8,807 nucleotides of DNA from Bacteroidia bacterium (GCA_016209245.1 JACQWN010000504.1:1-8807); one strand, 5' to 3'; positions 1 through 7,968 are shown, numbered from the stretch's first letter. A program made the numbers and translations. Notes: a model not told the origin generated them from the letters alone.

Positions 1-378
1 AAGCAGGCATTTATATTTTCAACAACCGATGAATTGCACCAGCCGGAAAAAAGACGAGGTCGTGACAGTGCGGTAAGCATCTTAAGGATACTAAAAGCCA
101 CATTAAAAAATACCCGGCAATTAACTGAAGAGCAAGAACTGTATTTAAAAAAAGTCATAACTCAGCTTGAAGAAGGTGGTTTGCCCAAACAAACAACCAA
201 AGAAACACTAAAAGCATTAGAAAATCTCGAACAGGATTTAATAAATCCATTTAAAGTTCTAGCAATTCTTCAAATGCATATACCGGAGCGCCTTTTAGAA
301 TCGCATTATGCTGAGCAAAATACTCTTACATCTGGCAAACGTGAAGTTATTCTATCTTTATATTTAAAAGGAGGATAA
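1..378 (+). CDS. C-terminal end of a probable SNF2/DEAD-type helicase-related protein (5' partial)
   Basis: The frame is open from base 1, so this is the last 125 residues of a longer protein and not a short gene starting at the TTG at 34. The visible part begins KQAFIFSTTDELHQPEKRRG and is mostly charged helix, rich in Lys, Glu and Leu. It contains LPKQTTKETL and NPFKVLAILQMHIPERLL and ends TSGKREVILSLYLKGG. From memory, these phrases match the C-terminal tail of large SNF2/DEAD helicase-related proteins encoded next to Eco57I-type methyltransferases in defence islands. No Walker or helicase motif lies in the window, so the call rests on tail resemblance and context. The likely role is ATP-driven DNA translocation in a restriction or modification complex in the cytoplasm. 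The last codons and the stop (AAA GGA GGA TAA) double as the ribosome-binding site of the next reading frame, which points to translational coupling in an operon. Confidence 0.6.
   Translation, partial: KQAFIFSTTDELHQPEKRRGRDSAVSILRILKATLKNTRQLTEEQELYLKKVITQLEEGGLPKQTTKETLKALENLEQDLINPFKVLAILQMHIPERLLESHYAEQNTLTSGKREVILSLYLKGG
369..374 (+). promoter_or_regulatory. Strong Shine-Dalgarno site overlapping the helicase stop region
   Basis: AGGAGG lies five bases before the ATG at 380 and inside the last Lys-Gly-Gly codons of the helicase gene. It is the best ribosome-binding site in the window, yet it serves only a 15-codon frame. This suggests that a full-length, translationally coupled gene once started here. 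Confidence 0.7.
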
Positions 379-379
379 T

Positions 380-465
380 ATGGAAACAACAAAAATTGCT
401 TTATTTAAAGGAAAGATAATTTCTTAAAGCAATCTGAAAAAACCAAAAAATTACCTGACAAATAA
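380..465 (+). pseudogene. Remnant of a BRO-N/antirepressor-like gene (5' and 3' ends joined out of frame)
   Basis: ATG at 380 opens METTKIALFKGKIIS and stops at 425-427. From memory, the opening METTKIALFKGK matches the start of BRO-N/phage antirepressor-like proteins, which normally run to 250 residues or more and continue with a conserved Trp-rich DNA-binding segment that is absent here. Another frame of the same stretch (412-465) reads KDNFLKQSEKTKKLPDK and stops two bases before the methyltransferase ATG. This resembles the short basic, Asn-Phe-Leu-containing tail of such proteins. The simplest reading is an internal deletion that fused the two ends out of frame near 410-420. The intact gene would have sat between helicase and methyltransferase, where regulator-like genes of this kind are often found. 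The 15-residue peptide is unlikely to be functional. The 3' assignment is much weaker than the 5' one. Confidence 0.5.
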
Positions 466-467
466 TT

Positions 468-3400
468 ATGGATAAAAATCAAGCCCGACAAATTATACAA
501 GAAACTTTTGAAAACTCTTTTGATAAAGACAAATTCATTCATTTTATTAAAAACCTTTTTAATTCTGTTGAGGAAGCTTCATTTTCCTACAGAGGAAATC
601 TTATTCCTGACGCATATGAACAATACATAAGCACGCTTGAACGCATCGGAAAATATACTGCTGGAGAAAATGAAATTGATATTCTTATTTGTAAGCTGAA
701 AAAAGAAACTTCCCTTGAACGAGCACGAACTATGCAGAGGAATTTTATTGCCCGGTATCTAAACGGTAGTCGTGGTGGTAAATTGAAAGACGCTGCACTG
801 GTGGCTTTTGTCTCTCCTGATGAAGATGACTGGCGATTCTCTCTTGTAAAAATGGACTACAAGTTTGAAGAAAAACAAGACGGTAGAATTAAAGTCAAAG
901 AAGAATTTACACCTGCAAGAAGATGGTCGTTTCTCGTTGGCAAAAATGAAAAAAGTCATACCGCTCAGAGCCAGCTTGTACCAATATTAGAAGATGATGA
1001 GCATAGCCCCACACTCGCCCAACTTGAATCTGCCTTCAATATTGAAAAAGTTACCAAAGAATTTTTTGAAAAGTATCGCGAACTATTTTGGAAAACAAAG
1101 GAATATCTGGATAAAATTGTAGAAACAGACGAAAAAATTAAATCTGATTTTGAAATCAAAGGCGTCAATACCGTTGATTTTTCTAAAAAGCTTTTAGGTC
1201 AGATTGTCTTTTTTTACTTCTTGCAGAAAAAGGGATGGTTTGGGGTCAAACGCGATGCTGATTGGGGAACCGGTTCAAAACAATTTTTACGTGAACTATT
1301 TGATAAAAAGCATGCTGATTATGATAACTTTTTTGATGACATATTAGAACCGCTGTTTTATGAGGCATTACGTAATGACAGAACATATGATGGCCATTAT
1401 TATAGCCACTTCAAATGTAAAATTCCATTTTTAAATGGGGGATTGTTTGACCCTATCAATGATTATGACTGGGTGCTTACAGATATTCTCTTTCCAAACG
1501 AACTTTTTTCCAACACTTACAAGACTAAAGAAGGCGATACAGGCAACGGTATCCTTGATATCTTTGATCGCTACAACTTTACTGTAAAAGAAGATGAACC
1601 GCTTGAAAAGGAAGTCGCTGTTGACCCTGAGATGCTCGGTAAAGTCTTTGAAAACCTGCTTGAAGTTAAAGACCGCAAATCCAAAGGCACCTACTACACG
1701 CCCCGTGAAATAGTCCACTATATGTGCCAGCAGAGCCTCATCAACTATCTGCATACGGAATTGAATGATGGAATTGTCGCATATAAAAAACTCGGCGATG
1801 AACAGTTCGACATTTTCGGTAATGAGGGCAAAAGGGGGCAATTGGATTTAACAATAGAGCTAAATTCAAATCCCGTGATATCAAAAGAAAACATTGAAAC
1901 CATTATCAAATACGGAGAGCAGGTAGGCGAAAATGAAGCAATGGTGGAAGCCAAAGGCAGGGAAACAGACACCTACTCTTACAAACTTCCAGAAAGCATC
2001 CGCACCAACGCTAAACTTATTGACGAAAAACTTGCCAATATTAAAGTATGCGACCCGGCTATTGGCTCAGGAGCGTTTCCTGTGGGTATGATGAGCGAAA
2101 TTGTCAAAGCAAGAAATGTGCTTTCTGATTTTATTAAAGAACCCGACAGGACAGTGTATTACTTCAAACGCGATTGCATCCAGAATTCTCTTTATGGTGT
2201 GGATATTGATTCAGGGGCTGTAGAGATTGCAAAACTCCGCCTATGGCTGTCTTTGGTGGTGGATGAGGAAGACTACCGCACCATCAAACCCCTGCCAAAT
2301 CTGGATTATAAGATTATCTGCGGAAATTCACTGTTGAATTTTCCAGATACCGTGGTAAAAAATGTGCAAGTTGTAAGTGAAATTGAAGAATTGAAACGAC
2401 AGTATTTTAATGAGATATCAGTTACTACAAAAAAAGAGTTAAAAGCTCAAATTGATACAAAGTTTAAAAAACTCGTTGATGAAGCCAAACAATACTCAAG
2501 TATGGTAGGTGATATTATATTTGATTATAAAACATATTTTTCAGAAGTATTTCACGAAAAAAAAGGATTTGATGTGGTGATTGCTAATCCGCCGTATGTT
2601 GAGGCAAAGAAATTAAAAGATATTAGTCAGACGCTTCGTAAATTTTATAGCACTTATTCAGGCACAGCAGATTTATACGTTTATTTTTATGAAAAAGGAA
2701 TGAATATATTAAGAGACAAGGGTGTTCTTACTTTTATTAGCTCCAATAAGTTTATCAAAACAAGTTATGGTGAAAATCTTAGAAAATATTTTACCGGGTT
2801 CAAGATTAATGAGATTATTGATTTCACTGATGTTCATGTATTTGAGGCATTGGTTGCAAGTTGTATTTTTTCAATTTCAAAAATTAAAGCTGCTGATAAC
2901 AAAGTAAAAATTGCTTTTGCAAATGACACATTAACCGACTTCTCTGATGTAGCATCTTTTGTTGAACAAAATAAATTCTTCTTATCTCAAAATGGATTAA
3001 GCGAAAAGATTTGGCAATTAGAAAATGAAACAAATCTTTCTCTAAAAGTAAAAATTGAAAAAGATTCTATAACATTAAATGAAACCGGAACTGTAAAAAT
3101 TTTCAGAGGCGTTACTACTGTCTATAATCCTGCGTTTATTATTGATGATGAAAAAAGAAAAGAGTTAATCAAAGAAGATAAGACAAATAAAGAAATCATT
3201 AAACCCCTTTTGCAAGGAAGAAATATTAGAAAATGGATTTTCAATAAAAGTGATACCTACCTTTTACAAACAGGTTTTGATACTAACATCAAAAAAGAAT
3301 ACCCATCAATTTTAAAACATCTCAATTCTTTCAAACAAGAACTTGAAGTTAGAGCAGACCAAGGTGTTAATTATTGGAATCTGAGGGCTTGTAAATACTA

Positions 3401-3860
3401 TTCTGAATTTGAAAAAGAAAAAATTATTTGGGGCTTAACATCTGATAAATGGACTTTTGCTTATGACAATGAAAAGAATTTTTTACCAAGCAATGGCTAC
3501 ATTCTTACTTCTAAAGAGATTCCAATAAAATATTTACTTGCCTTGATGAATAGCAAATTGATGGAATTTTATTTTGGCTTTATTGGAATTATGACAGCAG
3601 GCGGAGCATATACTTTGAAGTATGAAACAGTGATTGAATTTCCAATTAAGAAAATTTCTTTGAGTGAACAAAAACCCTTCATCACCCTCGTTGACCAAAT
3701 CCTCACTATCACCCAATCCAATGACTATCTCCAAAACGAAGAAAAACAGGCAAAGGTCAAAGAATACGAACACCGGATTGATAATATGGTTTATAAATTG
3801 TATGATTTGACCGAAGACGAAATAAAAATTGTGGAAGGGAAAATAATAGAAGGAAAATAA
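468..3860 (+). CDS. Eco57I-type N6-adenine DNA methyltransferase with TaqI-like specificity region
   Basis: The 1130-residue protein transfers a methyl group from S-adenosylmethionine to adenine in a DNA target. Residues 1-200 form an N-terminal domain with ENEIDILICKLKKE (67-80) and RARTMQRNF (85-93). Its layout recalls nuclease-like N-termini of type IIG enzymes, but no clean PD-ExK triad is visible. PFLNGGLFD and KGTYYTP (406-412) precede SAM motif I, VCDPAIGSGAF (527-537). The catalytic NPPY is at 707-710. RGVTTVYNP (880-888), LLQGRNI and LALMNSKLMEFYF mark a TaqI-like recognition region from about 870 to 1080. All expected methylase motifs are intact. The ATG at 468 is the only reasonable start, since an in-frame TGA lies at 456-458. 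No clear Shine-Dalgarno site precedes it. With the helicase upstream it could belong to a type IIG-like, BREX-like or DISARM class 1-like (DrmMI) system. PglX is an alternative, but no other BREX gene is present. G+C drops in the recognition region. Confidence 0.9.
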   Translation: MDKNQARQIIQETFENSFDKDKFIHFIKNLFNSVEEASFSYRGNLIPDAYEQYISTLERIGKYTAGENEIDILICKLKKETSLERARTMQRNFIARYLNGSRGGKLKDAALVAFVSPDEDDWRFSLVKMDYKFEEKQDGRIKVKEEFTPARRWSFLVGKNEKSHTAQSQLVPILEDDEHSPTLAQLESAFNIEKVTKEFFEKYRELFWKTKEYLDKIVETDEKIKSDFEIKGVNTVDFSKKLLGQIVFFYFLQKKGWFGVKRDADWGTGSKQFLRELFDKKHADYDNFFDDILEPLFYEALRNDRTYDGHYYSHFKCKIPFLNGGLFDPINDYDWVLTDILFPNELFSNTYKTKEGDTGNGILDIFDRYNFTVKEDEPLEKEVAVDPEMLGKVFENLLEVKDRKSKGTYYTPREIVHYMCQQSLINYLHTELNDGIVAYKKLGDEQFDIFGNEGKRGQLDLTIELNSNPVISKENIETIIKYGEQVGENEAMVEAKGRETDTYSYKLPESIRTNAKLIDEKLANIKVCDPAIGSGAFPVGMMSEIVKARNVLSDFIKEPDRTVYYFKRDCIQNSLYGVDIDSGAVEIAKLRLWLSLVVDEEDYRTIKPLPNLDYKIICGNSLLNFPDTVVKNVQVVSEIEELKRQYFNEISVTTKKELKAQIDTKFKKLVDEAKQYSSMVGDIIFDYKTYFSEVFHEKKGFDVVIANPPYVEAKKLKDISQTLRKFYSTYSGTADLYVYFYEKGMNILRDKGVLTFISSNKFIKTSYGENLRKYFTGFKINEIIDFTDVHVFEALVASCIFSISKIKAADNKVKIAFANDTLTDFSDVASFVEQNKFFLSQNGLSEKIWQLENETNLSLKVKIEKDSITLNETGTVKIFRGVTTVYNPAFIIDDEKRKELIKEDKTNKEIIKPLLQGRNIRKWIFNKSDTYLLQTGFDTNIKKEYPSILKHLNSFKQELEVRADQGVNYWNLRACKYYSEFEKEKIIWGLTSDKWTFAYDNEKNFLPSNGYILTSKEIPIKYLLALMNSKLMEFYFGFIGIMTAGGAYTLKYETVIEFPIKKISLSEQKPFITLVDQILTITQSNDYLQNEEKQAKVKEYEHRIDNMVYKLYDLTEDEIKIVEGKIIEGK

Positions 3861-3861
3861 T

Positions 3862-3869
3862 TAAATTTG
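3862..3869 (+). promoter_or_regulatory. Possible Bacteroidota-type -7 promoter element before the PHP-ATPase gene
   Basis: TAAATTTG fits the Bacteroidota -7 consensus TAnnTTTG and lies in the 76-base gap between the methyltransferase stop and the next ATG, about 67 bases before the start codon. No matching TTG element is seen about 19-20 bases upstream, and the region is AT-rich, so chance occurrence is likely. If real, it would let the last two genes be transcribed apart from the helicase-methyltransferase pair. Confidence 0.2.
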
Positions 3870-3936
3870 CAAAAAAAATATTTATTTATGACCAAAAATC
3901 ATTAATTTGGCGGTGTTAAGTAAAAAGAGGTAAAAA

Positions 3937-6627
3937 ATGAACAATCAAAAATTAAATAATTTATTTCCTGATGGCGCCAACTGGATAAAGGCAGATTTTC
4001 ATTTGCATTCACCATTAGTACATTCATTTACTTTACCATCAGGATTTAACTTAAATTCTAATAATGAATTAGAACGACTTGTAAAAGATTATATCGCTAA
4101 ACTGAAGGAGACACAAATTCAAATAGGTGCAATAACTGACTATCAGCAAATCCGTAAAGAATGGTTTAAATCGTTTCAAAAGGAAGCTGAAAATGAGGAC
4201 ATTTTTATATTTCCCGGAATAGAGTTTTCTATAACTTCTGGCAGGGGTTTGCATGTACTCTTAATTTTTGATTACAACCAGGATATTGATTCGATTAATC
4301 GTTATATTCAGTCACTGGATAAAGAACCTCACAAACCATTAATAAATGCTGACCGAAGTCATAGAGACATTACTCTTAAAACAAATTTACCTGAAGTATT
4401 AAATAATATTAAAAATACATTTCAGACTCTTATTATTTTTCCACACCCTGAAGATAAAAACGGACTTATCAAAGAATTTCAACCCAAAGAAGCAGCCGAA
4501 TTAATTAAACTGGCAGATGCAATAGAATATATAAGTGATGAAAACAAGAACAAGCTTAATTCAACAGGAATAATTAACAAATCCTGGTGGGAAAATCTTG
4601 CAATTATAGAAAACACGGACCCCAAAAACATTGATGAGATTGGCTGTAAAAAAAGAGATGATAAGACAAGATGCACATTCTTGAAACTAAGCAGTGTCTC
4701 GGTAAATGCTTTTAAAATTACTTTACACGACCCGTCATTACGGGTAAATATTTATACAAAGCCCGATTCTAAAAAAGATAGGATTATTTCAGTAAAAGTT
4801 GAAGGAAGTAGATTTCTGAAAGATATAGATATTAAATTCAACAAGGATTTAAACACACTTATTGGAGGAAGAGGAGTTGGAAAATCTGCAATTGTAGAAA
4901 CCATAAGATATTGTTTAGACCTTCCTGTTTACTCCGAAAAAAGTTTCAGAGAAGACTTTGTAAAAAGTGTTGTAGGAAGCGGCGGTAAAATGGAACTTAT
5001 TGTAGAAAGAGTATTCGGTAACACGCAACAACGTTATAAGATTAAACGAATTATTGGCCAGTCGCCTGAAGTAGAAGACAGAGATATTCCACCTACAGAA
5101 CTATTTGAAGGAAAAACTCCTTTATTACTTGGCCAAAAAGAATTGTATGCACTGTCATTAGACGATATGTTTCAGCTTTCATTGATTGATGAATTAATCG
5201 GGGATGAAATAAAAAAAGAATTTAATGAATTAAAAAAATTACTTTTAAAATTAGAAGAAAATGCAACACTGCTTTTACAACTGGAGAAAAAAATACATCA
5301 AAAAGAAGAAATCGAACAAAAAATAAAAATTATCAATGAGCACATCAAAACCTTTCAGGAACTTGGTGTTGTAGAAAAAATGGCAAAGCACACTGCTTTG
5401 ATAGAAGATGATAAAAGCATTAATCGTTCTTACAAAGAATTCAAAAAGCAGATAGAAGAACTAAAAGAAAAATTTGAAGAATCTGTAAGTGTCTTAAAAA
5501 GTGAAGCTAATTTACTAAGTAATGGCAAAAGCATTGAAAAAAGTATCCTTGTCGAAGCATCAGGTTCGTTATCAGAGTTTAATTTTTATCTGGAAAATTT
5601 GAAAAATGATTTTACTCAAAAAACAAAAAAATATCTGGACAATTTTAATTTGATAATAAACAAATGGCAGGAACGCAAGAAAACTTACGAAACCGAAATT
5701 AATGAAATAAAAAAAGAATTATCATTGAAAGGATTAGCCCCAGATAGATATGAGGCACTGATTAAAGATAAAACAACGTTAGAACCATTATTGAAAGAAT
5801 ATGAAAAAATTAATGAACAAATTAAAAATTTACAAAAGGAGCGGGAAAAAATAAAATCAGTGATTAAAGAAAAACGTCATCAGTTATTTACCGTAAGAAA
5901 AAACAAGATAGAAAAATTAAACGAAAAATTAGCTGGCAGAATTCAGATGGAAGTGCTTTACCTTGCCATCCGAAGCGAATTTAAAGAATCTTTCAAAAAT
6001 CTATTAAGCGGTTCCGGAGTTTCCAGGGAGGCTATTGATAACATCATTGAGGGAGAGAAAGCCAACATAGATGGAATTGAATTATCCAAAGCGATTGCTG
6101 AAGGTATTGAAAAAATAAAGGAATTATTTAGCCTTACTGATGCAATGGCTAGTAAAATAATAAACTGGTTCAGTGAAAAAGAAAAATTATATAAACTGGA
6201 AATGATTTTTCCGGATGATAAAATTATAATCAAACTAAAAGTTGGTGATGGTTACAGCGAACTATCCAAACTCTCTGCCGGACAGAAAGCAACTGCTTTG
6301 TTGATACTTTTATTTGCACAGGACGACCGCATCTTGATTATTGACCAGCCGGAAGAAGATTTAGACAATAGGTTTATTTACGAAGATGTTGTAAAGATAT
6401 TAAGAGAAATAAAAAACAAAAGACAGATAATTTTAGTAACTCATAATGCCAACATACCTGTGCTTGGAGATGCAGATCAGACCATCATTTTAGATGCATC
6501 AAGCGAAACCTGCAGAATGGCTGATTATGGTTCTATTGATAAAAAAACTATTACAGATAATATTAAATCTATAATGGAAGGTGGTGATGAAGCCTTCCGG
6601 CGGAGAATAGAAAAATATGGAGTATAA
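3937..6627 (+). CDS. PHP domain-SMC/ABC-type ATPase (TrlF-like)
   Basis: The 896-residue protein joins a PHP phosphoesterase-like domain to an SMC-like ATPase. PHP landmarks are DFHLHS (20-25), ITD (66-68), PGIE (93-96), H106, FPHP (168-171) and NTDPKNIDEIG (226-236). Walker A is GGRGVGKS (310-317). Lys/Glu-rich helical stretches at about 420-490, 495-520, 565-600 and 620-670 look like coiled coils. The ABC signature is LSAGQK (779-784), Walker B is ILIIDQPEED (799-808), and the H-loop is VTHN (834-837). Both ATPase halves are complete, so a head-to-head ATP-driven dimer is expected. The layout matches the proteins annotated TrlF family AAA-like ATPases, which often lie beside restriction systems. 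I know of no proven reaction for them; nucleic-acid sensing or cleavage is inference. The canonical TDH and SDxH histidines of the PHP fold appear to be Tyr69 and Lys230 here. An AAAGAGG-type site precedes the ATG by six bases. The end is nearly joined to the next gene. Confidence 0.88.
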   Translation: MNNQKLNNLFPDGANWIKADFHLHSPLVHSFTLPSGFNLNSNNELERLVKDYIAKLKETQIQIGAITDYQQIRKEWFKSFQKEAENEDIFIFPGIEFSITSGRGLHVLLIFDYNQDIDSINRYIQSLDKEPHKPLINADRSHRDITLKTNLPEVLNNIKNTFQTLIIFPHPEDKNGLIKEFQPKEAAELIKLADAIEYISDENKNKLNSTGIINKSWWENLAIIENTDPKNIDEIGCKKRDDKTRCTFLKLSSVSVNAFKITLHDPSLRVNIYTKPDSKKDRIISVKVEGSRFLKDIDIKFNKDLNTLIGGRGVGKSAIVETIRYCLDLPVYSEKSFREDFVKSVVGSGGKMELIVERVFGNTQQRYKIKRIIGQSPEVEDRDIPPTELFEGKTPLLLGQKELYALSLDDMFQLSLIDELIGDEIKKEFNELKKLLLKLEENATLLLQLEKKIHQKEEIEQKIKIINEHIKTFQELGVVEKMAKHTALIEDDKSINRSYKEFKKQIEELKEKFEESVSVLKSEANLLSNGKSIEKSILVEASGSLSEFNFYLENLKNDFTQKTKKYLDNFNLIINKWQERKKTYETEINEIKKELSLKGLAPDRYEALIKDKTTLEPLLKEYEKINEQIKNLQKEREKIKSVIKEKRHQLFTVRKNKIEKLNEKLAGRIQMEVLYLAIRSEFKESFKNLLSGSGVSREAIDNIIEGEKANIDGIELSKAIAEGIEKIKELFSLTDAMASKIINWFSEKEKLYKLEMIFPDDKIIIKLKVGDGYSELSKLSAGQKATALLILLFAQDDRILIIDQPEEDLDNRFIYEDVVKILREIKNKRQIILVTHNANIPVLGDADQTIILDASSETCRMADYGSIDKKTITDNIKSIMEGGDEAFRRRIEKYGV
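6619..6622 (+). promoter_or_regulatory. Ribosome-binding site inside the end of the PHP-ATPase gene
   Basis: GGAG within the last codons of the PHP-ATPase gene lies seven bases before the ATG at 6630. The stop (6625-6627) and the next start are two bases apart, so translation of the two proteins is probably coupled. This supports 6630 as the start. Confidence 0.55.
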
Positions 6628-6629
6628 CT

Positions 6630-7784
6630 ATGAATGAATTAGAAATAAAAGAATTGATAGCCCGCGGAGAAGGTTATCATTTAGAGTTCAAGGAAGAAAA
6701 CATATCTAACGAAGATTTAGCAAAAATATTGGTTTGCTTTGCCAATACCGATGGAGGCAGAATCTTAGTAGGTATAGATAATAACGGGAATACAAAGGGT
6801 GTTAGCGATACAGACAAGATAATGTTAAAAATAGATGATGTGGCTATTAATCGCTGTGAAAATCCGATATCTATTTTACAGGAAACAGCACAGATAGATA
6901 ACAAAACTATTGTTATAGTTAATGTGCCCAAGGGTAGTCAGCGTCCATACCGAACCAAAAGCGGTAATTATTATGTAAGAGCATCCAATCGGTGTCGCCA
7001 GGCTTCCAGAGAAGAGTTGCTAAGAATATTTCAGGCATCAGAAAGTCTTTATTATGATGAATTAGCTGTTAGCCGTTCTGGTATATCTGATATGGATATT
7101 AACCGATTTAAAATTTTCTTAAAGGATGCACTTTATGTTACTGTTAATAATGATGATGAAATTAAGAATTATCTTAAAAATTTTCACTTGATAGCAATTG
7201 ATAACACACCTACTGTTACAGGTATTTTATTTTTTTGTGGCGCACCCCAGAAATTTTTGCCCGAGGCAAGAATTATCTGCGCTTTTATCAATGGCAACGA
7301 CTTATCCATTGCGCCTGATGATAAAAAAGAGATTACCGGTACAATACCTCAAATGTTAGAAGACACAGAAAAATTTTTAAAAATCTACCTGAAAGAAAAG
7401 CACGAGATAAAAAATTTTGAACCTGAAATAAAATTTGAAATTCCCTTTGAATCTATGAGAGAATCTGTATTAAATGCCGTAGCACACAGAGATTACACAA
7501 TTAACTCACCGATTAGAATTATTATTTTTTCCGATAGAATTGAAGTCCATAGTCCTGGTAAACTTCCTAATACAGTTACAATAGATAGTATTAAAGTGGG
7601 TGGTTCTCATATTTTGAGAAATCCAACGATTTATAATTTACTTGTTAAAATGAGGATGGTAACAGATTTAGGAAGTGGCGTTATGAGAATCATTAAATTG
7701 ATACAAGAACACATTAAAAAAGAAGTTGACTTCAAAGAAACCGACAGTGAATTTATTCTAATAATACCAAGAAAAAATAATTAG
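6630..7784 (+). CDS. Schlafen-AlbA_2 domain plus GHKL-type ATPase protein
   Basis: The 384-residue protein is probably cytoplasmic and nucleic-acid binding. Residues 14-130 form an AlbA_2 domain, shown by GYHLEFKEE (15-23), FANTDGGRILVGIDNNG (37-53) and YYVRASNRCR (114-123). Residues 270-380 form a GHKL/HATPase_c_4 domain with N-box ESVLNAVAHRDY (278-289), RIEVHSPGKLP (303-313), GGSHILRNP (324-332) and TDLGSGVMRI (345-354). The family is often mislabelled RecG-like helicase, but no helicase motif is present. Known members are DNA- or RNA-binding regulators or defence accessories. The exact activity here is unknown. Translational coupling to the PHP-ATPase suggests a shared function. The protein stops soon after the GHKL domain and lacks the winged-helix tail found in many relatives, and its TAG stop lies within a 9-bp repeat. 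It may therefore be a naturally short form or a truncated one. All visible ATP-site motifs are intact. Confidence 0.85.
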   Translation: MNELEIKELIARGEGYHLEFKEENISNEDLAKILVCFANTDGGRILVGIDNNGNTKGVSDTDKIMLKIDDVAINRCENPISILQETAQIDNKTIVIVNVPKGSQRPYRTKSGNYYVRASNRCRQASREELLRIFQASESLYYDELAVSRSGISDMDINRFKIFLKDALYVTVNNDDEIKNYLKNFHLIAIDNTPTVTGILFFCGAPQKFLPEARIICAFINGNDLSIAPDDKKEITGTIPQMLEDTEKFLKIYLKEKHEIKNFEPEIKFEIPFESMRESVLNAVAHRDYTINSPIRIIIFSDRIEVHSPGKLPNTVTIDSIKVGGSHILRNPTIYNLLVKMRMVTDLGSGVMRIIKLIQEHIKKEVDFKETDSEFILIIPRKNN

Positions 7785-7789
7785 TGTCT
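7781..7789 (+). repeat. 9-bp direct repeat TTAGTGTCT, copy 1
   Basis: TTAGTGTCT occurs here and again at 7969-7977. The TAG in this copy is the stop codon of the AlbA_2/GHKL gene. The two copies bracket about 180 bases that include the first palindrome. It could be a scar of a small inserted element or a chance match. Confidence 0.4.
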
Positions 7790-7804
7790 GTCCATAAAAT
7801 CAAA

Positions 7805-7874
7805 ATTAGCCACAGATTTCACAGATTTATAATAAATAATTTCTTGATAATCTGTGTAATCTGTGGCGACTAAT
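7805..7874. repeat. Palindrome built on CACAGATTT tandem units
   Basis: The left arm 7809-7827 and right arm 7849-7867 pair at 18 of 19 positions around a 21-base AT-rich loop. With a two-base bulge the pairing extends outward to 7805 and 7874 (ATTAG/CTAAT). Each arm is a near-perfect tandem repeat (CACAGATTT twice on the left, AATCTGTG twice on the right). I recall motifs of this kind as widespread dispersed intergenic repeats. A stable hairpin could protect or end the upstream transcript. Confidence 0.85.
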
Positions 7875-7968
7875 GTGTTAACAATAGAATATTAATACAG
7901 AGAAAAATATTTGAAGCTTTCAATATAGCGCTGACTAAATTACATAGTTATTAACTTTAAAAGGCATT

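Noticed and set aside
34..378. A stand-alone 114-residue gene starting at TTG 34
   Set aside because: The same frame is open back to base 1 and the sequence reads as the tail of a larger protein, so it is a truncated gene.
355..415. Similar sequences TATTTAAAAGGA and TTATTTAAAGGA as a direct repeat
   Set aside because: They are short, AT-rich and explained by similar codons in the helicase tail and the BRO-like start (YLKGG versus LFKGK).
759..1972. Several minus-strand open frames opposite the methyltransferase
   Set aside because: They are antisense to a gene with clear, intact family motifs and have no recognisable protein features.
3861..3936. Intrinsic terminator between methyltransferase and PHP-ATPase genes
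   Set aside because: No stem of useful length is visible before the A/T-rich stretches, so read-through remains likely.
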